64,000 bases of DNA. Source: DASUPK01 sp963819715 (GTDB taxonomy: Bacteria > Actinomycetota > Thermoleophilia > Solirubrobacterales > 70-9). Below the pieces are notes generated by a model. The model made no database searches. It saw nothing but the letters and a program-made list of their open reading frames with translations, and was not told the origin of the DNA. Location: assembly GCA_963819715.1 (NCBI GenBank), contig CAWFXE010000006.1, positions 372,001-436,000 of the forward strand, written 5' to 3'. The stretch's first letter is position 1, and each line of letters starts with the position of its first letter. This document shows, piece by piece, positions 25,801 to 33,853 of this stretch. A program made the position numbers and the translations under genes.

Positions 25801-26444
25801 GTGACGCTTTCGGGGCGCCCCGCCGCCTGCAGGCGCGCGGCGACGTTCACCGGGTCGCCCATCACCGTGTAGCGGTCGCCCACGGCGCCGGCCATCACCT
25901 CGCCCGAGTTGATGCCGACCCGCAGGGAGAACCCGACGCCGTACTTCTCGCGGCTCTGGCGGTTCGCATCCTCCATCGCATCCTGCATGGCGAGGCCGGC
26001 CCGGACCGCCCTCTCGGGGTCGTCCTCGTGGGCGACCGGAGCACCGAACACGCCCATCACGTTGTCGCCGATGAACTTGTCGATCGAGCCTCCGAAGCGC
26101 TCGATCTCCTCACCCAGCACGCGGAGAGTGCGGTCGACCAGCGCCTTCACTGCCTCCGGGTCCATGCGCTCCGCGGCCGCGGTGTACCCGGAAAGGTCGG
26201 CGAAGAGCACGGTCGCCTGGCGGCGCTCCTCGGGAGGCGACTCGGGCGATTGGGCGGCCTTGGTCGGGGAGTGCGCCGCGGGGGAGAGGCCGGTTCCGCA
26301 CTCCATGCAGAACTTGGCGCCGGGCGGGGTCTCCGCGCCGCATTCCGGGCACCGGGGCGAGAGCTCGGCGCCGCAGGACATGCAGAAGCGGGCCCGCTCC
26401 GGGTTCTCGGCCGCGCACTTGGGGCAGGCTCGTGTCCCCTCCAT
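22896..26444 (-). CDS. Class III nucleotide cyclase with AAA ATPase and TPR domains
   Basis: An 1182-residue multidomain regulator. Residues 1-50 hold two zinc ribbons (C-P-K-C ... C-M-S-C-G and C-P-E-C-G ... C-M-E-C-G). About 75-240 is a class III cyclase domain: F-A-D-L-S-G-Y and I-G-D-N-V-M-G with the two metal-binding Asp, the Lys of D-K-F-I-G-D and Asp of M-G-D-P-V-N that usually select ATP, and N-V-A-A-R-L. About 285-600 is a STAND-like ATPase (G-Q-A-G-V-G-K-S, L-A-I-D-D-I-H-W-A-D). The rest is TPR-like helical repeats. The ATG at 26444 is chosen because the zinc ribbon begins there; the frame upstream shadows the next gene. It probably makes cAMP in response to a protein or ligand bound by the repeats. 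Confidence 0.88.
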   Translation of the reverse strand: MEGTRACPKCAAENPERARFCMSCGAELSPRCPECGAETPPGAKFCMECGTGLSPAAHSPTKAAQSPESPPEERRQATVLFADLSGYTAAAERMDPEAVKALVDRTLRVLGEEIERFGGSIDKFIGDNVMGVFGAPVAHEDDPERAVRAGLAMQDAMEDANRQSREKYGVGFSLRVGINSGEVMAGAVGDRYTVMGDPVNVAARLQAAGRPESVTVGETTYRASREAISFERLEPLTLKGKEEPVPAWEATGILAEPRRRAGRAQTPLIGREEEAGLLISLVERVEREGRPHLVTVIGQAGVGKSRLLRELMMNLAESDEPPTIRRGQCPPYGSGIAYWALAEVLNDEFEIRDTDAPDVAWEKLRAGVTELMRELGDEAAGERNAALLAIPLGLEPPQELQQAEADPQRMREALFSAARAAVEAIARRRPLVLAIDDIHWADEGMLDLIDHLTRYVRAPLLLVCLTRDELLERRPGWGGGRRNATTISLEPLTETETRELVAALMPSSPNGAGGVVPQVAERSGGNPLFAEEMVNRLLEEETVEAEALPSTVQSLLAARLDSLDRLERRLLQSASVVGQTFWEGALAATAAEEGLDLHSTLADLEEKDLLAPSTGSRLAGEREYAFKHVLIRDVAYSMLPKSVRCRKHVDVAEFIRDRAGERSDGVIGLIAEHFARAAALGSEAGLDREALVELQAQALESLEAAGDAAAALYSNAEALDRYTAALEISESLEPGIVARIGEKQGDVALRMGRVDAAVGVWERCLDYHRAEEDLARVADLHRKIGAALWHKGERRASIDNYQRGIDLLKDGPPCIELVRLYEEAASLYMHTGDNMLAIYASEKALRLAERLDEARAASRAHGIFGRVFGRIGDSEKARENLERSVALARDSDRSEAVRALLTLGYHLEVSEADYEGAASAYREALEIAQEVGDLPSQVELHASLGELAVEGADWDAVEEAAEASASLAEREGLYGKLCFPDLMRGVLSWRAGEWDEAAKSFRRAHELGEQVGRSEVAYNALYWLAVTLRESGDLAGAETELTRALDICERAGLIAQSVEAISARAVVLALAGRTDQARAAAEEAERLAGRLHYPVGEAATAEATGACAEDAEEAAGKMDEARRRWQELGRPLDATRCLVVRGRLLVETDPDTAASLLDHAATEYEELGAPALAARAREPVEA

Positions 26445-26510
26445 CGAGCCCAGGATAGGACGGGGATCCCAACCTGGCGCTAAGGACCTTGCGCTACCCT
26501 GCGGCGCCGC

Positions 26511-27575
26511 TTGACCAGGATCCGCGCTCTCGCCCAATTCGCCCTCGCCGTCGCCTCCGCGGTGCTCGTCGTCGCCTGCGGCGGGGGAGGCAACGACGAG
26601 GATCCCCAGCAGGTCCTGCAGCAGACCTTCAGCAACCCGACCAGCATCCACAGCGGGACCTTCGACCTCGACCTCCGGCTCGAGACGACGGGCGGCCAGG
26701 CCCCCGGCAGCTTCGAGGCGAAGCTCGGGGGGAAGTTCGCCGGCCAGGGTCCGGACAAATTCCCCAAGTTCGATGTCGACGCTTCGATCAGCGCGGACAG
26801 TGGCTCGCAGAGCTTCTCGGGGACGGGCGGCCTGACCTCAACCGGCGATCAGGCCTTCGTCAACTACGAGGGGACCGACTACGCCGTTCCCCAGAGCCTC
26901 TACGACGAGTTCACGGCGACCTACGCCGGGCTCCAGGGCCAGAGCTCCGGCAAGTCCACCAACCTGCTCAGTGCGCTTGGCATCAGCCCCGCCGACTGGG
27001 TGACTGACCTGAAGAACGACGGAACGACGGACGTGGAGGGGACCAAGACCATCCACATCTCGGGAACGGCGAACGTCCCGAAGCTCGTCGAGGACCTCAA
27101 GGCGATCGCCCAGAGGGCCGGCAGCACGGTCGGCAACGTCAACCTCCAGCAGCTCGATCAGCTGAATGACGTGGTCCAGTCCGGCGACATCGACATCTAC
27201 TCGGGCGAGGACGACAAGCTGCTCCGTCGCTTCGAGACCCACCTGCAGTTGAAGCCCCCGGCGGGGACTCCGGGCGCCCCGGAATCGCTGACGATCGACT
27301 TCCAGCTCAACTTCGCCGACGTCAACAAGCCCGAGACCTTCAACGCCCCGGCGAACGCCCAGCCTCTGAGCGACCTGTTCCAGACGCTCGGGATCAACCC
27401 GAACCAGCTCGGCGGCGCGCTTCGCGGAGGCGTCGGCACCGGCGGCGCCCTGCCCGAGTCCGGCGGGTCGACGAAGGCGCCGAGCCCATCGGGCGTCCAG
27501 GGATACGAGCAGTGCCTCTCGCAGGCTTCCGGAGCGGCTGAGTTGCAGAAGTGCGCCGACCTGCTCAGCCAGTAG
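26511..27575 (+). CDS. Secreted lipoprotein, LppX/LprG-like size and layout
   Basis: A 354-residue protein with a signal peptide ending L-V-V-A-C-G-G (lipobox, Cys about residue 23), then a beta-rich region without membrane helices. The internal pattern (G-T-F-D-L-D-L-R-L, F-V-N-Y-E-G-T-D-Y, then D-V-E-G-T-K-T-I-H-I-S-G) resembles lipid-binding lipoproteins of the LppX type, which I offer as a tentative match. A C-terminal pair of Cys in Y-E-Q-C-L ... L-Q-K-C-A may form a disulfide. The start is TTG at 26511, where the signal peptide begins. It is divergent from the cyclase gene and 16 bases before the exchanger gene. Confidence 0.7.
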   Translation: MTRIRALAQFALAVASAVLVVACGGGGNDEDPQQVLQQTFSNPTSIHSGTFDLDLRLETTGGQAPGSFEAKLGGKFAGQGPDKFPKFDVDASISADSGSQSFSGTGGLTSTGDQAFVNYEGTDYAVPQSLYDEFTATYAGLQGQSSGKSTNLLSALGISPADWVTDLKNDGTTDVEGTKTIHISGTANVPKLVEDLKAIAQRAGSTVGNVNLQQLDQLNDVVQSGDIDIYSGEDDKLLRRFETHLQLKPPAGTPGAPESLTIDFQLNFADVNKPETFNAPANAQPLSDLFQTLGINPNQLGGALRGGVGTGGALPESGGSTKAPSPSGVQGYEQCLSQASGAAELQKCADLLSQ

Positions 27576-27591
27576 CTGCTTAGCTGCCCGC

Positions 27592-28719
27592 ATGCCGGAG
27601 CGGCGACGCCTGATCGGGGCCGACAACTGGCCCTACCTGCTCTCGCCGCTGATCCTGGCGGCGGTGCTCGTCGACCTGTTCGACGCGCCCGCGACGGTGA
27701 TCTTCTTCGTCTCGGCGGTGGCGCTGATCCCGCCCGCGGCGATGATGGGGCGGGCGACGGAGGAGCTCGCCGAGCGCTCCGGCAACGTCGTCGGCGGGCT
27801 GCTCAACGTCACCTTCGGCAACGCGCCCGAGCTGATCATCGCGCTGTTCGCATTGGAGAAGGGACTGCACGAGGTGGTCAAGGCGTCCCTGATCGGCTCG
27901 ATCCTCGGCAACGTCCTGCTGGTGATGGGGGCCGCGATGCTGGTCGGCGGCCTCAGCGGCCACCGAACGCGTGGGGTCCAGAAGTTCGGCCAGACGGCGG
28001 CGAGCGTGCAGTCGACGATGCTGCTGCTCGCCGTGGCGGCGCTGATCATGCCCGGCGTCTTCGCCCTCGTCGAGGGCGATCACCTCCCGCACCCCGGCGA
28101 CGCGATCGTCGACTACGGGAGCAAGCTCGAGCACCTCTCGCTCGCGGTCGCCATCGTCCTGATCGTCTCCTACGCCGCCGGCCTGCTCTTCTCGCTGCGG
28201 ACGCACGCCTCTCTCTTCAACCCTCACGAGGACGAATCCAGCACGCAGGACAGAGGCGAGTGGAGCACCCGCCGATCGCTGATCGCGCTGGCGATCTCCG
28301 GCGCGCTCGTGGGGGTCCTCTCGGAGATCCTCGTCGGCTCGATCGAGGAGACCTCACACGCCATCGGCCTCTCCGAGTTCTTCATCGGCGCGATCGTGGT
28401 CGCAATCGTCGGCAACGCCGCCGAGCACTGGGTCGCCGTACTGGTCGCCTACAAGAACAAGATGAGCCTGGCGATCAACATCGCGATCGGCTCGAGCGCT
28501 CAGGTCGCGCTCTTCGTCGCGCCGGTCCTCGTCCTCTGCTCCTTCTTCCTCGGGCCCGAGCCGATGCCGCTGGTCTTCAACGGACTGGAGCTGGCGGCCC
28601 TGGCGATCGCGGCGATCATCGCGAACCAGGTCACCCAGGAGGGCGAATCCACCTGGTATGAGGGCCTGCAGTTGCTGCTGGTCTACGTGGTGATCGCGCT
28701 GGCGTTCGGCTTCGCGTAG
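27592..28719 (+). CDS. Calcium/proton exchanger (CAX family)
   Basis: A 375-residue antiporter with about eleven helices. Both alpha repeats are intact: G-N-A-P-E-L-I-I-A-L at about residue 75 and G-N-A-A-E-H-W-V-A-V-L-V at about 269, with the Glu residues that bind Ca2+. An acidic loop (H-E-D-E-S-S-T-Q-D) lies between the halves. It exports Ca2+ from the cytoplasm using the proton gradient. It probably shares a transcript with the lipoprotein upstream. A structured repeat begins right at its stop codon. Confidence 0.9.
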   Translation: MPERRRLIGADNWPYLLSPLILAAVLVDLFDAPATVIFFVSAVALIPPAAMMGRATEELAERSGNVVGGLLNVTFGNAPELIIALFALEKGLHEVVKASLIGSILGNVLLVMGAAMLVGGLSGHRTRGVQKFGQTAASVQSTMLLLAVAALIMPGVFALVEGDHLPHPGDAIVDYGSKLEHLSLAVAIVLIVSYAAGLLFSLRTHASLFNPHEDESSTQDRGEWSTRRSLIALAISGALVGVLSEILVGSIEETSHAIGLSEFFIGAIVVAIVGNAAEHWVAVLVAYKNKMSLAINIAIGSSAQVALFVAPVLVLCSFFLGPEPMPLVFNGLELAALAIAAIIANQVTQEGESTWYEGLQLLLVYVVIALAFGFA

Positions 28720-28815
28720 CGGCTGCCAGGCCGCTCTACTTCCGGAGCGGAGGGCGAAGCCCGGAGCGACTTGTGTGGGGCGGGCGCCCGCAGCCGCGTT
28801 CTGATGGCGAAGCCG
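28720..28815 (+). repeat. Structured repeat, family A/B/C, copy A
   Basis: The outer stem is CGGCTGC (28720-28726) with GCAGCCG (28790-28796). Inside are a CGCTC...GAGCG hairpin and a GGGC-GAA-GCCC hairpin followed by CGGAGCGACTT. The 3' flank is TTCTGATGGCGAAGCCG (28799-28815), and GCGAAGCCG there also pairs with CGGCTTCGC at 28707-28715. It fills the gap between two convergent genes, so it may act as a bidirectional terminator. Copies B (49106) and C (13467) share the interior and flank. Confidence 0.7.
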
Positions 28816-29202
28816 TCATCCGATGGTGTACGAAAGCGTGAGGGTGTGGTTGCCCTCGTCGTCGGCGAGCATCGTGCCGTCACCGCTGATGCCCTCGAGC
28901 TCGCCGGTGCCCGACCCGGGGACGATGGTGCCCGTGTTGGTGACGCCGTCCGCGCCCATCAGGCCCGTGTGCTGGAAGACGAAGCCGCCGGCCTTGCCCC
29001 CCAGGGTGCCGCTGATGCGATCGTGGCCGACGTAGCCGCCGCCACCCTCGGACTTGGCGATCATCAGCTCGGCCGTGCTCTCGCCGTCGAGGTCGCCGGT
29101 GAAGGTGCGGGTGATGTGGACCCGGCTCATCTCGATGCCATCGGCCTCGGCGTAGGCCTCCTCGTCATAGCGGTCGTTGGCGAAGGGAGCTGAGGCATTC
29201 AC
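28816..29202 (-). CDS. DUF3224-family protein
   Basis: A 128-residue beta-rich protein: H-I-T-R-T-F-T-G-D-L-D-G-E-S, F-V-F-Q-H-T-G and G-S-G-T-G-E-L-E-G-I-S-G-D-G fit DUF3224, a small barrel family of unknown function that looks like an allene-oxide-cyclase-type fold. GTG at 29202 overlaps the Bcp stop by four bases (GTGA). It is the last gene of the operon. Confidence 0.8.
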   Translation of the reverse strand: MNASAPFANDRYDEEAYAEADGIEMSRVHITRTFTGDLDGESTAELMIAKSEGGGGYVGHDRISGTLGGKAGGFVFQHTGLMGADGVTNTGTIVPGSGTGELEGISGDGTMLADDEGNHTLTLSYTIG

Positions 29203-29669
29203 GCCGAGGCGAGCTCTCCGAGTGCTTCCAGCACGACGTCGTCGTGCGTCTTCGGCGATGCCTTGGGAATGACGTGCGCGATCGTCCCCTTGGGATCGAT
29301 GATGAACGTCGCCCGCTGCACCCCCATGTAGGTCTTGCCGTACATCTTCTTCTCGCCCCAGACGCCGTAGAGCTCCGCGACCTCGTGGTCCTCGTCGCCC
29401 AGCAACGTGAAGTCGAGGTCGAACTTGTCGGCGAACTTCCGCTGTGCCGTCGCGGTGTCGGGGGAGACGCCGACCACCTTCGCTCCTGCGCGCTCGTAGT
29501 CGGCTCGGTGATCGCGGATCCCGCACGCCTGGGTCGTGCAGCCCGGCGTATCAGCCTTCGGATAGAAGTAGAGGACGACCGGCTGGCCGCGCAGGTCGCT
29601 CAGGGTGACGTCGTTGCCGTCCTGATCGGGGAGCGTGAAGTCCGGAGCCGTATCCCCCTCCGCGACCAC
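29199..29669 (-). CDS. bcp: Peroxiredoxin, Bcp type
   Basis: A 156-residue thiol peroxidase. Y-F-Y-P-K-A-D-T-P-G-C-T-T-Q-A-C carries the peroxidatic Cys (about residue 44) and the resolving Cys five positions later, the atypical 2-Cys BCP arrangement. D-F-T-L-P-D-Q-D-G-N and F-I-I-D-P-K-G complete the fold. It reduces hydroperoxides with thioredoxin. The GTG start shares its G with the TAG stop of the upstream gene. Confidence 0.92.
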   Translation of the reverse strand: MVAEGDTAPDFTLPDQDGNDVTLSDLRGQPVVLYFYPKADTPGCTTQACGIRDHRADYERAGAKVVGVSPDTATAQRKFADKFDLDFTLLGDEDHEVAELYGVWGEKKMYGKTYMGVQRATFIIDPKGTIAHVIPKASPKTHDDVVLEALGELASA

Positions 29670-30040
29670 TATTCCTCGCCGCCCGGCTCCTGGTCCTCTC
29701 GACCGGGGTCCTGCCCCTCCTCGTCCTTGTCGAGCTCCTCGTCGCCCTGCTCCAGGGCGGTCTCGGAGACCGATCCGGCGGACCCCGGGTGGTAGCTGGT
29801 CTGGAAGTCCTCGAGCAGCTTGTCGCGCTTCTCCTCGTCGACCGGCACCTCGTCGGAGATGCGAACCCAGTTCGCTCCCTCGAAGGCCTCCATGTTGAAG
29901 ACCTCCTGGTCGATCGACGCCGAGTCGTCCACGATGACCACGACCTCGGTCTGCGGGTTGAAGTAGGTGCCGGGGACGTCGGTGATCTCCTCCAGCTCCA
30001 TGACTCGCTTCTCTGCGTCGCTCGCTTCCACGCGCGGCAT
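29669..30040 (-). CDS. Uncharacterised acidic protein
   Basis: A 123-residue soluble protein. The first 75 residues look ordered (P-G-T-Y-F-N-P-Q-T-E-V-V-V-I-V-D-D-S and W-V-R-I-S-D-E-V-P-V), the last 45 are a highly acidic disordered tail (D/E/G/P/Q). I take the ATG at 30040, one base after the upstream stop codon; the frame also allows an earlier start. No family recognised. Confidence 0.6.
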   Translation of the reverse strand: MPRVEASDAEKRVMELEEITDVPGTYFNPQTEVVVIVDDSASIDQEVFNMEAFEGANWVRISDEVPVDEEKRDKLLEDFQTSYHPGSAGSVSETALEQGDEELDKDEEGQDPGREDQEPGGEE

Positions 30041-30041
30041 C

Positions 30042-30506
30042 TTATTGACCGAGGTTCTCCAGCTCACTCAGCTGGCGGTCTATCTCCGTCTCGACGTCGA
30101 GCGGCTTCTTCCCCTGGCGCTGACGGCGCTCGTTTCGGGCGACGACCAGCTGGCGGACCTCGTCGCGGAGGGCCGCGTCGCCGGCAAGCCCGGGCCCGCC
30201 GGTCTCGGACGCGAGCAGCTTCTCGACCTCGGCCTCGACGTCCAGCGCGTTGCCGCCCTTGGCGACGCCGCGGTCCGAGCGGGCCTGGATCATCTGGCGG
30301 ATCTCCTCCTCGCGCACCTCGGCCGAGACCGCGTGAGTCGGGGAGCCGGAGCTCTGCGGGAAGTCCTGCTCGAGGGCGAACTGGCCCTTGCCGACCTGGT
30401 CCAGGGACCTGCCCGCGCCGCGCGCGAAGACGATCGCCCCTATGGGCAGCGCGACCAGCACGACGACGATCAGGACGATGCCGACCTGGAAGGTGGCCAG
30501 GAGCAT
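30042..30506 (-). CDS. Membrane-anchored helical protein with two SHOCT-like repeats
   Basis: One N-terminal membrane helix (about residues 5-28) is followed by a cytosolic part with two similar segments, E-V-R-E-E-E-I-R-Q-M-I-Q-A-R ... L-D-V-E-A-E-V-E-K-L-L and L-R-D-E-V-R-Q-L-V-V-A-R ... L-D-V-E-T-E-I-D-R-Q-L, i.e. an internal duplication of about 40 residues. Each resembles a short helical SHOCT-like motif. It lies 18 bases after the FtsX-like permease gene and is probably cotranscribed with it. Confidence 0.65.
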   Translation of the reverse strand: MLLATFQVGIVLIVVVLVALPIGAIVFARGAGRSLDQVGKGQFALEQDFPQSSGSPTHAVSAEVREEEIRQMIQARSDRGVAKGGNALDVEAEVEKLLASETGGPGLAGDAALRDEVRQLVVARNERRQRQGKKPLDVETEIDRQLSELENLGQ

Positions 30507-30524
30507 GCGATCAGGTTACGACCG

Positions 30525-33083
30525 TCACTCGTAGTGGACAGCCCGCATCACGTCGATGCGGGAGCCACGCCGCGCGGGCAGGACGGCCCCGATGACACCC
30601 ACGATCACCGCCAGCAGGAAGAAGATGACCAGCTGGGCGACCGGGACGCGGAAGACGAGTCCGAGCTCGCTCAGCGATGCCGTCAGCAGCGCGCCGAAGA
30701 GCAGCCCGACGACGATTCCGAGCACTCCGCCGATCGCGGCGGTGATCGCGCTCTCGTAACGGACCATCCTCCGCACCTGTCGGCGCGTGGCGCCGACGGC
30801 GCGCAGCAGGCCGAATTCGCGGGTGCGCTCGTGGATCGAGAGGAAGAGGCTGTTGGCGATCCCGAAAAGCGAGATGACCACGCTCATCGCGAGCAGGGCG
30901 TAGAGCAGGTAGACGATCTGGTCCGTCTGCTTTCCGACCTGGTCCTTGAGCCCCTGCTGCGACTCGACCTTGGCGACCGGGAAGCGCCGCAGGGCCGCTT
31001 CGATCTGACCCTGAACCGCGCCGGCGTTGGCGCCCGGCCGGGTAGAGACCAGGATCAGGAACGGGTCCTTCGCCGCCGAAATCGACTCGAGCGTGCGCCG
31101 GTTCACCATCAGGCCCTGCAGGAGAGTCGGATCCTTGTACTCGCCGATCGCTCGCAGCGTCGCCCTGCCGCCCGTGGGAGTGACGACGTTGAAGCTCTCG
31201 CCGACGGAGAGGTCGTGTGCCTTCGCGAACTGCTCCTCGATCACGGCGTTGTCGCCATGCAGGTCCGAAAGCGTCGAATCCGAGCCGTCGATCCAATCGA
31301 ACTTGTAGCCGCGGGCGATCCGGTCGGGCTCGACCCCGCCGAGATCGTCGTAGAGCAAGTTCGAGTGCTTGCCGTTCACCTCGACCTGGTCGTAGAGGAC
31401 ACCGCTCGTAGCGGCGACCCCGGGGACCTGGGCGGCGATCTCCTGCGCCCGGCGCGGGACGGGCTGGAAGCCGCTGTCGGAGCGGATCACGATCTGCGCC
31501 TGGATCAGGCGGTTGATCGAGTCGTCGAGTGATGCCTTCAGCCCAGCGGCGAAGACGGCGACGAAGACGACGAGCCCCAGACCCACCATCAGGGCGGCCG
31601 AGGTGAGGGCGGTGCGGGCCGGGTTGCGCTGCGCGTTCTCGCGCGCGAGCTGCCCGACCACGTTGAAGGCCCGCTCGAGCGGCAGCCCGATCGCAGCCGC
31701 GATCGGGCGGACGATGTAGCGGGCGACCAGCGCGAGCCCGACGAACAGCAGGACAGCGCCGCCTGCCATGCCGAGCAGCTTGCTGGTCGCGGGCCCTGAG
31801 CCGAACAGGCCGAAGACGAGCAGCAGCAGGCCGCCGAGCGTGATCACCGCGGACAGATAGGGAGCGAGCCGCGAGAGGCGCGATGGTTCCAGGCGGGCGC
31901 CCTCCTCCAGGGCGAGGGCGGGCGGGATGCGGGTGGCGCGCATCGCCGGGCCGATCGCCGCGAGCAGGGTGATCCCTACCCCCACCACCAGCGCTACGAC
32001 CACGGTTCGCGTCGTGAGGTGGAGGTCCGATGTCGGGATGCCGGTCCCGGCGGCCCGGAAGAGCGCTCCGATCAGGCGGGCGAAGCCGAGGCCGCCAAGC
32101 AGGCCCAGGACCGACGCGATCACGCCGACGCCGAGCGCCTCCACCGCGACGGACCGAAGCACCTGCCCGCGCGTCGCCCCCAGAGTTCGCAGGGAGGCGA
32201 ACTCGCGAGTTCGCTCGGCGACGGAGATCGAGAATGTGTTGAAGATGATGAACGCGCCGACCAGCAGCGCGGCCCCGGCGAATGCCAGGAGCGCCGGGCC
32301 CAGGAACGAGTTGATCGAGTTGGAGATCTCCTTGGCGTTCTCGTCGGCGTTCTCCTGTCCCGTCTGCACCTTCACGCCAGCCGGGACGATGCGCCTGATC
32401 GCCGCCACCAGCCGCTCGGGGGCAACGCCCGCCTTTGCCGCGACGTTGATCTCTCCGACCTCACCCCGCTGGTCGTACCAGCGCTGCAGGTTGGCGAGCG
32501 TCGTCATCGTGAAGCCGTAGCCGCCGGCGGAGCCCGAACCGCCGAAGTCGACCAGGCCGACGACGGCCACCTGCTCCGTTCCGTGTGCGGTCTCGAGCCC
32601 GACCCGGTCGCCGACGCCGATGTCGTTGCGATTCGCGAGGTCGCGGCTCACAGCCACCTCGTTCGGCCCCGTCGGCTCGCGCCCCTCAACCGCGGATGTC
32701 GGGTCGAAGGGCTGCGGGGCGGTGCTGAAGACCAGGTTGGGGCCGCCGAACTGGGTGATCTCCTTGCCGTCGACGACCAGTGCGCCGAAGCCCTGGCTGG
32801 CTGCTGCCGCCGAGCTCACCTCCGGCAGAGCGCGTACCCGGTCGACCAACGACTCCGGCAACTGTTCCTGCTGCGAGAAGCTGCTGTTGAACTGTGTCTT
32901 CTGGCTGAGGACCGCGTCGGTGCCCTGCTTGGCCGTCTCGTTGATCTTCGCGAAGGCGCCGCGGATCCCATCGGTGAGCACGTACGTTCCCGAGATCATT
33001 GCCACGCCGAGCAGAACGGCGATCGCAGTGAGGATCGAGCGCAGCTTGCGCTCGCCCATGCCCCGCAGCGCCAGCGTGATCAA
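30525..33083 (-). CDS. FtsX-like/MacB-type ABC permease
   Basis: An 852-residue permease with the layout helix, large extracytoplasmic domain (about 40-250), three helices, a middle pair, a second outer domain (about 500-690) and three more helices. The N-terminus R-G-M-G-E-R-K-L-R-S-I-L-T-A and the conserved E-R-T-R-E-F-A-S-L-R-T-L-G-A-T and E-R-T-R-E-F-G-L-L-R-A-V-G-A-T loops mark both FtsX domains. Members export lipoproteins, peptides or lipids. The start overlaps the ATPase stop by four bases. Confidence 0.9.
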   Translation of the reverse strand: MITLALRGMGERKLRSILTAIAVLLGVAMISGTYVLTDGIRGAFAKINETAKQGTDAVLSQKTQFNSSFSQQEQLPESLVDRVRALPEVSSAAAASQGFGALVVDGKEITQFGGPNLVFSTAPQPFDPTSAVEGREPTGPNEVAVSRDLANRNDIGVGDRVGLETAHGTEQVAVVGLVDFGGSGSAGGYGFTMTTLANLQRWYDQRGEVGEINVAAKAGVAPERLVAAIRRIVPAGVKVQTGQENADENAKEISNSINSFLGPALLAFAGAALLVGAFIIFNTFSISVAERTREFASLRTLGATRGQVLRSVAVEALGVGVIASVLGLLGGLGFARLIGALFRAAGTGIPTSDLHLTTRTVVVALVVGVGITLLAAIGPAMRATRIPPALALEEGARLEPSRLSRLAPYLSAVITLGGLLLLVFGLFGSGPATSKLLGMAGGAVLLFVGLALVARYIVRPIAAAIGLPLERAFNVVGQLARENAQRNPARTALTSAALMVGLGLVVFVAVFAAGLKASLDDSINRLIQAQIVIRSDSGFQPVPRRAQEIAAQVPGVAATSGVLYDQVEVNGKHSNLLYDDLGGVEPDRIARGYKFDWIDGSDSTLSDLHGDNAVIEEQFAKAHDLSVGESFNVVTPTGGRATLRAIGEYKDPTLLQGLMVNRRTLESISAAKDPFLILVSTRPGANAGAVQGQIEAALRRFPVAKVESQQGLKDQVGKQTDQIVYLLYALLAMSVVISLFGIANSLFLSIHERTREFGLLRAVGATRRQVRRMVRYESAITAAIGGVLGIVVGLLFGALLTASLSELGLVFRVPVAQLVIFFLLAVIVGVIGAVLPARRGSRIDVMRAVHYE

Positions 33084-33853
33084 GCCAGCGCCTTGAGGTG
33101 GTCGAGGATGTCGTCGACGCTGGGGCGCCGGAAGCGGTCCACCAACGCGCCGTCAGCGAGGAACAGAACCTCGTCGGCAATCGCGGCCGCCGACGCGTCG
33201 TGCGTGACCATCACCGTCGTCTGCCCGTAGTCGTCCACCGCCCTTCGGAGCAGATCGAGCACGCCGCGCCCGGCCTTGGTGTCGAGGTTGCCGGTGGGCT
33301 CATCCGCGAAGACGACCTCGGGATGGCTGAGCAGGGCGCGCGCCACGGCGACCCTCTGTTGCTCACCCCCGGAAAGCTCGGAGGGACGATGCCCTCGCCG
33401 ATCCTCCATGCCCGTCGCCTTCATCAGCGCGTCGAGCCAGGAGCGATCGGGTTTGTGGCCACCGATGCGAACAGGAAGCGTGATGTTTTCCTCCGCGGTC
33501 AGCACCGGCAGCAGGTTGTACGTCTGGAATACGAACCCGATCGCCTCGCGCCGGAGCACCGTGAGGTCGTGGTCCGAGAGCGCGTCGAGCCGGGTCCCGG
33601 CGAGCTCCACCCAGCCGCTGGTGGGGTTGTCGAGTCCCGCGAGTATGTGCATCAAGGTCGACTTGCCGGAGCCGGAGGGCCCCATGATCGCCGTGAAGCT
33701 CCCGCGCGCGAACTCGACGCTCACGCCCCGGAGCGCCTCCACCGCGGTCGGGCCCTCGCCGAAGCGCCGCACGATCTCGTGCCCGGCGACGACCGCCGTC
33801 GGACGCGCTTTGGCCTTGCCCTCCCTGCCGGCGGCTTCCATTCTCTGAGTCAT
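33080..33853 (-). CDS. LolD/MacB-type ABC ATP-binding protein
   Basis: A 257-residue ATPase with Walker A G-P-S-G-S-G-K-S (about residue 59), Q-loop F-Q-T-Y-N-L-L-P, signature L-S-G-G-E-Q-Q-R and Walker B V-F-A-D-E-P-T-G-N-L-D. A-D-E-P-T-G-N-L-D is typical of the MacB/LolD/FtsE group. It opens an operon running through the permease, two small genes, bcp and the DUF3224 gene. Confidence 0.9.
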   Translation of the reverse strand: MTQRMEAAGREGKAKARPTAVVAGHEIVRRFGEGPTAVEALRGVSVEFARGSFTAIMGPSGSGKSTLMHILAGLDNPTSGWVELAGTRLDALSDHDLTVLRREAIGFVFQTYNLLPVLTAEENITLPVRIGGHKPDRSWLDALMKATGMEDRRGHRPSELSGGEQQRVAVARALLSHPEVVFADEPTGNLDTKAGRGVLDLLRRAVDDYGQTTVMVTHDASAAAIADEVLFLADGALVDRFRRPSVDDILDHLKALA

